Assembly (NCBI GenBank): GCA_003486225.1
Contig: DNGN01000119.1
Span: 1,793-13,017, forward strand
Reading direction: 5' to 3'
From: Chloroflexota bacterium
GTDB lineage: Bacteria > Chloroflexota > Anaerolineae > Anaerolineales > UBA11579
Length of the DNA: 11,225 nucleotides
In this document: one piece after another, positions 7,138 through 11,225 of the stretch
Numbering within the stretch: the stretch's first letter is position 1
Layout: each line of letters begins with the position of its first letter
Position numbers and translations under genes: made by a program
The notes under the pieces: generated by a model
Told to the model about the DNA's origin: nothing
The model's database searches: none
What the model saw: only the letters and a program-made list of their open reading frames with translations

Positions 7138-7509
7138 ATGATTAATATTTTTCTTTCTATAGGCAGTGAACATATCCGAAGGGCAATCCGCTTAGTCCTC
7201 GAGCAAGTTCCTGAATATCACCTCAGCGGTGAAGCGGATCACGCCGAAAGCTTACTGGCCCAGGTGTGTACCCGCCCCCCGGATCTGCTGCTGCTGGATT
7301 GGGAGCTACCTAACCTGCATCCAAACCGCCTGATCAAAGCTGTACGCGCCTGTTGCCCACATACCCTGATCGTCGCTTTGGGAATCCGCCCCGAGGATGA
7401 ACTCCAGGCGCGCGAGCGCGGGGTTGATGAATTTTTCTTGAAAAATCTTTACCCAGAGGAGTTCTTAGATTCTATCCATTCGCTAACCCATCAACACAAG
7501 GAGGCTTAG
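7138..7509 (+). CDS. Stand-alone receiver-like protein with a degenerate phosphorylation site
   Basis: A 123-residue protein covering one CheY-like receiver fold, with no output domain. It aligns with the receiver of the upstream regulator: the phosphoacceptor-position Asp is kept (D54 in LLLLDWELP), as is the conserved Lys (K102 in FFLKN). The metal-binding acidic pair is replaced by I8-G9 (IFLSIGSEH), and the switch Thr by G82 (IVALGIR). Without the acidic pair Mg2+-dependent phosphorylation is unlikely, so it is probably a pseudo-receiver acting by protein contact. ATG 7138 is chosen because GAAGG lies 7-8 nt upstream; TTG 7135 directly before it is possible. It is the first gene of a four-gene unit, and its stop is 1 nt before the protease start. 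Divergence from the neighbouring regulator is high, so it is not a recent duplicate. Confidence 0.82.
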   Translation: MINIFLSIGSEHIRRAIRLVLEQVPEYHLSGEADHAESLLAQVCTRPPDLLLLDWELPNLHPNRLIKAVRACCPHTLIVALGIRPEDELQARERGVDEFFLKNLYPEEFLDSIHSLTHQHKEA

Positions 7510-7510
7510 A

Positions 7511-8329
7511 ATGAGTTGGACTTTAATTTTAATCTTGATTCTGGTATCTATTCCCGGGATCCTGGTTACGACACCAGGATTGGTGCGCAAGATGCTGCCT
7601 GTCCTGGCTGAAAAACTCCCCCAGGGCCAAAGCCTTCCGCCAGCCTCAGTGCTCCGGACTATTTTGTATCTGGAGGTGCTGGTATTGGTGGCGGGGTTTG
7701 CAATCTTAGGCGGGTATGCTGCCCCTGAGGTAGGCCTGCAAGCGCCATTCTTTTCTGCGCTGGTCAATCGAGGAGAGATCTGGCCCAGCATGTCGTTCCA
7801 ATTGCTGCCTATGCTGGTTGGCGGCTTGTTGGGCGGGCTGGTCCTGGTGGCATGCTATTACCTCATCTTCAGACCGCGCTTGGATGAGAAGACGGTAAGC
7901 AGCATGGAAGGCTTGCGCCTGCAGTTGGGGCTGGCTGGGCGACTGTTGTACGGAGGCATCCTGGAGGAAGTGCTCACCCGCTGGGGCATGATGAGTGCTA
8001 CGGCATGGATCGGGTTGAAGCTGACCGGGGAGGCCAGCCCAAGTGTCATGTGGGCAGCTATCGTTATCTCCGGGATCATTTTTGGCTTACTGCATATCCC
8101 GAATTATGTCCTGACCGGTTCTCGCCTGAGCCCGCTATTTGCCAGCCTGATGCTGTTCCTGAATCTGTGGGCTTCCCTGGTTTTTGGTTGGCTCTTCTGG
8201 CAGTATGGCTTGCTAGCCGCGATCGGAGCTCATATGCTCTTCCATTTGGTCTGGTATCCCTTCGACAAAGCCCATGCCTCCAAAACCAGTCAGTTGAAAA
8301 CCATCAGCGGTTCAAGATTAACCGCATAA
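7511..8329 (+). CDS. CPBP-family intramembrane metalloprotease (CAAX/bacteriocin-processing type)
   Basis: A 272-residue integral membrane protein with about six or seven hydrophobic segments; the first (residues 3-22) is very hydrophobic. It carries the CPBP (Abi/Rce1-like) motifs: motif 1 EEVLTRWG (E152, E153, R157), motif 2 FGLLH (F191, H195) and motif 3 HMLFH (H241, H245). The glutamates and histidines are the expected catalytic set of this glutamate-type intramembrane protease. Family members process prenylated proteins or peptides, confer bacteriocin self-immunity or cleave membrane-anchored regulators; nothing here shows which. AAGGAGG at 7499-7505 gives a strong ribosome site, and the start is 1 nt after the pseudo-receiver stop, so the two are co-translated. 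The neighbouring small membrane protein and DUF6544 protein are candidate substrates or partners by position only. Confidence 0.9.
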   Translation: MSWTLILILILVSIPGILVTTPGLVRKMLPVLAEKLPQGQSLPPASVLRTILYLEVLVLVAGFAILGGYAAPEVGLQAPFFSALVNRGEIWPSMSFQLLPMLVGGLLGGLVLVACYYLIFRPRLDEKTVSSMEGLRLQLGLAGRLLYGGILEEVLTRWGMMSATAWIGLKLTGEASPSVMWAAIVISGIIFGLLHIPNYVLTGSRLSPLFASLMLFLNLWASLVFGWLFWQYGLLAAIGAHMLFHLVWYPFDKAHASKTSQLKTISGSRLTA

Positions 8330-8353
8330 CCATGATCATCCAAAGGTAATACC

Positions 8354-9163
8354 ATGAAACTTATTTTTTACACCATCCTGACATTTGCTGCACTGATTTT
8401 ACTGGGGTGGCTGGGCCTGAAGATCCAGCCAAAGCCGTTCCCCGAGTTTACATCCGCATCCTCCATGGTGGAAACCATCCCCCTTCCGTCAGGCCTGCCC
8501 GTAGCGGTGGAAAAATTTTATCGCCAGGTGTATGGCGATCAGATCCCGGTAATTGAGTCAGCGATTATCAGTGGCAGAGCCACAATGCGGGTCAACGGGA
8601 TCACATTCCCTGCCCGTTTTCGCTTCACCCACATCGCCGGGCAAGGATATCGTCATTATATCGAAGCCACGATCTTTGGTATACCGATCATGAAGGTAAA
8701 TGAGCACTACCTGGATGGCAAAGGACGTCTGGATTTGCCGTTCGGGGTTTTTGAAGGCGATCAGGTCGACATGAGCGCAAACCTGGGTTTGTGGGCCGAG
8801 ACTATGTGGTTCCCTGCCCTGTTTGTCACTGACACCCGGGTTCGCTGGGAAGCGGTAGATAGTGAAACCGCGATCCTGGTAGTACCTTTTCAAGATGATG
8901 AGCAGCGTTTCGTTGTGCGTTTTGACCCAGAGAGCGGGCTGCTGCAGATCATGGAATCAATGCGCTTCCGGGACGCTGAGGGCAGCAGCAAAATCCTATG
9001 GTTGAACGAAGCACTGCAATGGGATTCGCTCGGCGGGAGCCAACTTCCTACAATCGGTGCGGCAACCTGGTTTGACGAAGGCACTCCCTGGGCAGTCTTT
9101 ACTGTTGAAGAAATCGTCTTCAACGCAGATGTCGCCACCTACATCCGGGCAACTGGCCCATAA
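8354..9163 (+). CDS. Membrane-anchored DUF6544-like protein
   Basis: A 269-residue protein with an N-terminal hydrophobic helix (about 3-24, LIFYTILTFAALILLGWLGL) that acts as an uncleaved anchor or signal, followed by a soluble, probably extracytoplasmic domain. The pattern of the latter (an RATMRV strand, RFRF, an HYLDGKGR turn, then W147-A-E-x-x-W152-F-P and a VRWEA strand) resembles the uncharacterised DUF6544 family, recalled from memory. No catalytic motif or lipobox is evident. ATG 8354 is preceded by AAAGG with about 7 nt spacing; the gene begins 24 nt after the protease stop and is probably in the same transcript. Function unknown; a lipid- or surface-associated beta-rich domain is only a guess. 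Confidence 0.75.
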   Translation: MKLIFYTILTFAALILLGWLGLKIQPKPFPEFTSASSMVETIPLPSGLPVAVEKFYRQVYGDQIPVIESAIISGRATMRVNGITFPARFRFTHIAGQGYRHYIEATIFGIPIMKVNEHYLDGKGRLDLPFGVFEGDQVDMSANLGLWAETMWFPALFVTDTRVRWEAVDSETAILVVPFQDDEQRFVVRFDPESGLLQIMESMRFRDAEGSSKILWLNEALQWDSLGGSQLPTIGAATWFDEGTPWAVFTVEEIVFNADVATYIRATGP

Positions 9164-9204
9164 CAAAATTACCGTAACTAAACTGATTATGAAAGGAGAT
9201 CATA

Positions 9205-9450
9205 ATGTCTCGCAGAAGTACTGGTACCACTTTAATTGCCGTTTCAGCATTCCTGTATGCAACCCATTTCATCACCGCTGCCATCTTTGGTTCAGGATTG
9301 TCCAGCTGGAGTACTGAACTGTTCAGGAATATGCTCTATAACACCGATCAAGGGCTGTCTACTGCCAGCTTGGTTTCCCTGATCGCGGGTGTGCTCTATC
9401 TCGTTGGAGCTGAGATTGGATCCCTATTGACCAAAGACACCCCAGACTGA
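9205..9450 (+). CDS. Small two-helix membrane protein, unknown function
   Basis: An 81-residue protein with two predicted membrane helices (about 7-30 and 50-75) joined by a short polar loop containing WSTELFRNMLYNTDQG. It has a basic N-terminus (MSRRSTG) and an acidic tail (TKDTPD), giving an N-in, C-in hairpin by the positive-inside rule. GAAAGGAGATCATA before the ATG is a strong ribosome site. It is the last gene of the four-gene unit, 41 nt after the DUF6544-like gene and just before a palindrome and terminator. I do not recognise the family. Position suggests a partner or substrate of the CPBP protease or an accessory of the ABC exporter, but nothing in the sequence proves it. Confidence 0.8.
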   Translation: MSRRSTGTTLIAVSAFLYATHFITAAIFGSGLSSWSTELFRNMLYNTDQGLSTASLVSLIAGVLYLVGAEIGSLLTKDTPD

Positions 9451-9451
9451 C

Positions 9452-9467
9452 CTGGTCAGCTGACCAG
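9452..9467. repeat. Palindrome CTGGTCA-GC-TGACCAG after the small membrane gene
   Basis: A perfect 16-bp palindrome starting 2 nt past the stop codon of the 81-residue gene. It shares the CTGGTCA-NN-TGACCAG core with 6962-6977, where it also precedes a terminator by about 30 bp. No other full copy is seen in the window. Confidence 0.7.
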
Positions 9468-9497
9468 TATGAACTCTGTTCAACTTTCCAACGCAAT

Positions 9498-9535
9498 ACT
9501 CCCCGGGTGCTGGATGTCCCCGGGGAGTTTGTCTT
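9498..9535 (+). terminator. Rho-independent terminator after the four-gene unit
   Basis: ACTCCCCGGG and CCCGGGGAGT form a perfect GC-rich ten-pair stem with an 11-nt loop, followed by TTGTCTT. It separates the unit ending at 9450 from the ABC genes. The downstream AT-rich stretch has a weak promoter candidate (TTGTCT at 9529-9534, TAAATT at 9552-9557, 17-bp spacer) whose start would lie very close to the ATG at 9579, so I do not call it. Confidence 0.85.
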
Positions 9536-9578
9536 ATATCCTAGAATTAAATAAATTAGCGAAAGGAAAGGAAATAAA

Positions 9579-10532
9579 ATGGCTAATTCAGCTAATCAAA
9601 TTGTGATCCAGACTGAACACTTGGTGAAGAATTTTGGTGAAGTGCAAGTGCTCAAATCTGTCGATCTAAAAGTCCCAAGAAATTCAATCTTTGGTTTCCT
9701 TGGGCCGAACGGGGCCGGAAAAACTACGACAATGAAGATATTGCTCGGGCTGATCCGACCGACCAGCGGCAGCGGCACGATCTTTGGGCATGATATTGTC
9801 CGGGAAAGTCTGGCTATCCGCGAGCGGATCGGTTACCTTCCGCAGCAGCCACGTTTTATCAACCACATGACAGCCCGCGAACTGCTGCATTTTACAGCCA
9901 GATTTTTCTTCTCTGGACCTAAAGCCAAAATTAATGATCGGGTGAACGAAATGCTGGCGCTGGTTGGGCTTGAAGATAAAGCAGATCGACCGGTGAAAGG
10001 GTTTTCCGGTGGTGAAAAGCAGCGCTTAGGGATCGCTTTAGCCCAGGTCAATTATCCGGATCTGCTGATCCTGGATGAACCGGCCGCTGCCCTGGACCCG
10101 TTGGGGAGGCACCAGGTACTGGAAGTGATGGAGCGCCTGCGCAAGCACACCACCATCTTTTATTCCACCCATATTCTTGATGATGTACAGAGTGTTAGCG
10201 ATACCGTGGCGATCCTCAAAGATGGAGCCCTGGTAGCCCAGGGGCCGATCGAGATGTTGCTGAACGGCAAAGATGAGGTGGTGTATACATTAAGTGTACG
10301 GGGCCAGTCCGAGAAGCTGCAAAATACGCTGACCGCTTTGCCCTGGGTGACGCATGCCAATATGCTCTCACGCAACGGCACCACTACCTACCAAATCAGC
10401 GTCAATGATGAGGGGGCTGCAGAAGCTCAATTGCTTCGTAAGGTATTGAACGACCCGGCAACAATCGTCACGAACTTCAACCGCAAAAAATACGAACTTG
10501 AAGAAATCTTCATCGATATTGTGAAAGGATAA
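9579..10532 (+). CDS. ABC-2 type exporter ATP-binding protein
   Basis: A 317-residue ABC ATPase that powers the permease encoded next. Motifs in order: Walker A GPNGAGKT (42-49), Q-loop in GYLPQQP, signature FSGGEKQRLG (142-151), Walker B LLILDEP (162-168), D-loop AALD and H-loop H198 in YSTHIL. After about residue 225 comes a C-terminal regulatory extension ending in ELEEIFIDIV, typical of exporter ATPases of the CcmA/NatA/NosF type. All catalytic residues are intact. GAAAGGAAAGGAAA before the ATG is a strong ribosome site. A terminator lies upstream, so it probably starts its own transcript or relies on read-through. The substrate cannot be deduced; drug, peptide or lipid export are all possible in this class. 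Confidence 0.95.
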   Translation: MANSANQIVIQTEHLVKNFGEVQVLKSVDLKVPRNSIFGFLGPNGAGKTTTMKILLGLIRPTSGSGTIFGHDIVRESLAIRERIGYLPQQPRFINHMTARELLHFTARFFFSGPKAKINDRVNEMLALVGLEDKADRPVKGFSGGEKQRLGIALAQVNYPDLLILDEPAAALDPLGRHQVLEVMERLRKHTTIFYSTHILDDVQSVSDTVAILKDGALVAQGPIEMLLNGKDEVVYTLSVRGQSEKLQNTLTALPWVTHANMLSRNGTTTYQISVNDEGAAEAQLLRKVLNDPATIVTNFNRKKYELEEIFIDIVKG

Positions 10533-10536
10533 CCTG

Positions 10537-11225
10537 ATGACTGCGAATCTAGAATTTCAAAAAGTGTCTGAATCTGCCCGTTGGAGAGGATTTTCCAACC
10601 TGTTTCACAAAGAAAACCGTTCCTGGTGGGGGACCCGCCGCTGGTGGATCAATATTTTGCTCTGGCCGGCCATGATCTGCGGCGTGCTTGGATTGGCGCT
10701 GTTCGTTTTCCCGACCGTCCTGCAAGCCGTTGATGACCCCGGGATTGCTGCGCTGGGCGGCCCGGTCCCGTTTGCACTGGAAATTGGCCGCACGATCTTT
10801 TTTGAGCTGGGAACAATGGCATTTGCTATCGGCGCCATCATCCTGTGCCAGGACCTGATCGTCGAGGAGAAAAACTCTGGTGTGACCGAATGGCTGCTTT
10901 CTAAGCCTGTGACACGCCGGGCTTATCTGTTGTCCAAATTGGCAGCTAACCTGATTTCATTGCTGGTATTGACCATCGCTGTCCCCAGTATGCTGGGTTA
11001 CTTGCTGTTCAGTTTGCGGCTCGGAGAATTTTACCCCTTGCAGCCATTTCTCTCAGGTATTGGCGTACAAGCCTTGCATACCATCTTTTATCTCACGCTC
11101 ACCCTGATGCTGGGGACCCTCTTCAACAACCGTGCACCGATCCTGGGCGTTACATTTGCATCGCTGATGGGCGGCTCAATGATCGGTGGCTTTATCAAGC
11201 GTTTGCTGTATGTCACACCCTGGTC
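10537..11225 (+). CDS. ABC-2 type permease subunit, C-terminus beyond the window
   Basis: The first 229 codons of a membrane permease paired with the preceding ATPase. ATG 10537 follows the ATPase stop by 4 nt, and AAAGGA in the ATPase 3' end serves as its ribosome site. After a cytoplasmic N-terminus rich in Arg and Trp (RSWWGTRRWW) come hydrophobic segments at about 38-60 and 85-107. Next is the ABC-2 (NosY-like) motif VEEKNSGVTEWLLSKPVTRRAYLLSKL from residue 109, followed by segments around 137-158, 178-197 and 205-220. The EE-x-x-SG-x-x-EWLLSKPV stretch is the usual marker of this permease family. The gene is open at the window edge with no sign of disruption. Confidence 0.9.
   Translation, partial: MTANLEFQKVSESARWRGFSNLFHKENRSWWGTRRWWINILLWPAMICGVLGLALFVFPTVLQAVDDPGIAALGGPVPFALEIGRTIFFELGTMAFAIGAIILCQDLIVEEKNSGVTEWLLSKPVTRRAYLLSKLAANLISLLVLTIAVPSMLGYLLFSLRLGEFYPLQPFLSGIGVQALHTIFYLTLTLMLGTLFNNRAPILGVTFASLMGGSMIGGFIKRLLYVTPW

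Noticed and set aside
7131..7145. Four-codon frame ATG-ATT-GAT-GAT-TAA overlapping the start of the pseudo-receiver gene
   Set aside because: GAAGG directly abuts it and the better-spaced start is ATG 7138; a four-codon peptide cannot be supported from sequence alone.
7561..7578. Inverted repeat CCTGGT-6 nt-ACCAGG inside the CPBP gene
   Set aside because: Six-base arms with a spacer are expected several times by chance in a window of this size and it falls in coding sequence without a second copy.
8005..8349. 114-codon rightward frame overlapping the 3' half of the CPBP gene
   Set aside because: The overlapped frame carries the conserved CPBP motifs 2 and 3; the alternative frame has no recognisable domain and no good ribosome site.
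9529..9557. Possible promoter TTGTCT-17 bp-TAAATT before the ABC genes
   Set aside because: Each box matches consensus at only four of six positions, the -35 overlaps the terminator T-run, and the predicted start leaves about 15 nt before the ATG, too short to hold the ribosome site comfortably.

Overview
The window looks like a chromosomal segment from a Chloroflexota bacterium, most likely class Anaerolineae. This is inferred from three things: a very long tandem-GAF protein, a V4R-PAS-GAF-GAF histidine kinase, and roughly balanced base composition with strong AAGGAGG-type ribosome sites. No taxonomic marker gene (rRNA, tRNA, ribosomal protein) is present, so the assignment stays tentative.

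Layout: (1) Positions 1-3095, minus strand, hold the first 1031 codons of a giant sensory protein built from six tandem GAF-type modules; its C-terminus and any output domain lie outside the window. (2) Positions 3096-3609 form a divergent, AT-rich control region. It carries three inverted repeats, a truncated remnant of the C-terminal end of a PTS EIIC sugar permease (about 3295-3483), and an extended -10 promoter (3558-3566) for the next operon. (3) Positions 3610-6973 hold an overlapping two-gene two-component system: a soluble V4R-PAS-GAF-GAF-HisKA_3-HATPase kinase and a NarL/FixJ-type response regulator. A palindrome at the stop codon and a rho-independent terminator follow. (4) Positions 7138-9450 hold a compact four-gene unit: a degenerate stand-alone receiver protein, a CPBP (CAAX/bacteriocin-processing) membrane protease, a membrane-anchored DUF6544-like protein and an 81-residue two-helix membrane protein. 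It ends with a second copy of the same palindrome and a second terminator. (5) Positions 9579-11225 hold an ABC-2 type exporter, with a complete ATPase and a permease cut off by the window end.

How the genes may work together (inference): the V4R/PAS/GAF kinase senses a cytoplasmic ligand or redox state and phosphorylates the NarL-type regulator, which may control the adjacent membrane-protein unit and exporter. The pseudo-receiver leading that unit would be an additional, phosphorylation-independent protein-interaction module. The combination of CPBP protease, DUF6544 protein, small membrane protein and ABC-2 exporter resembles envelope-stress or peptide-handling loci but matches no named system I can identify. 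The most notable non-coding signals are the repeated CTGGTCA-NN-TGACCAG palindrome at two transcription-unit ends, a perfect 22-bp palindrome inside the kinase gene, and the EIIC gene fossil.
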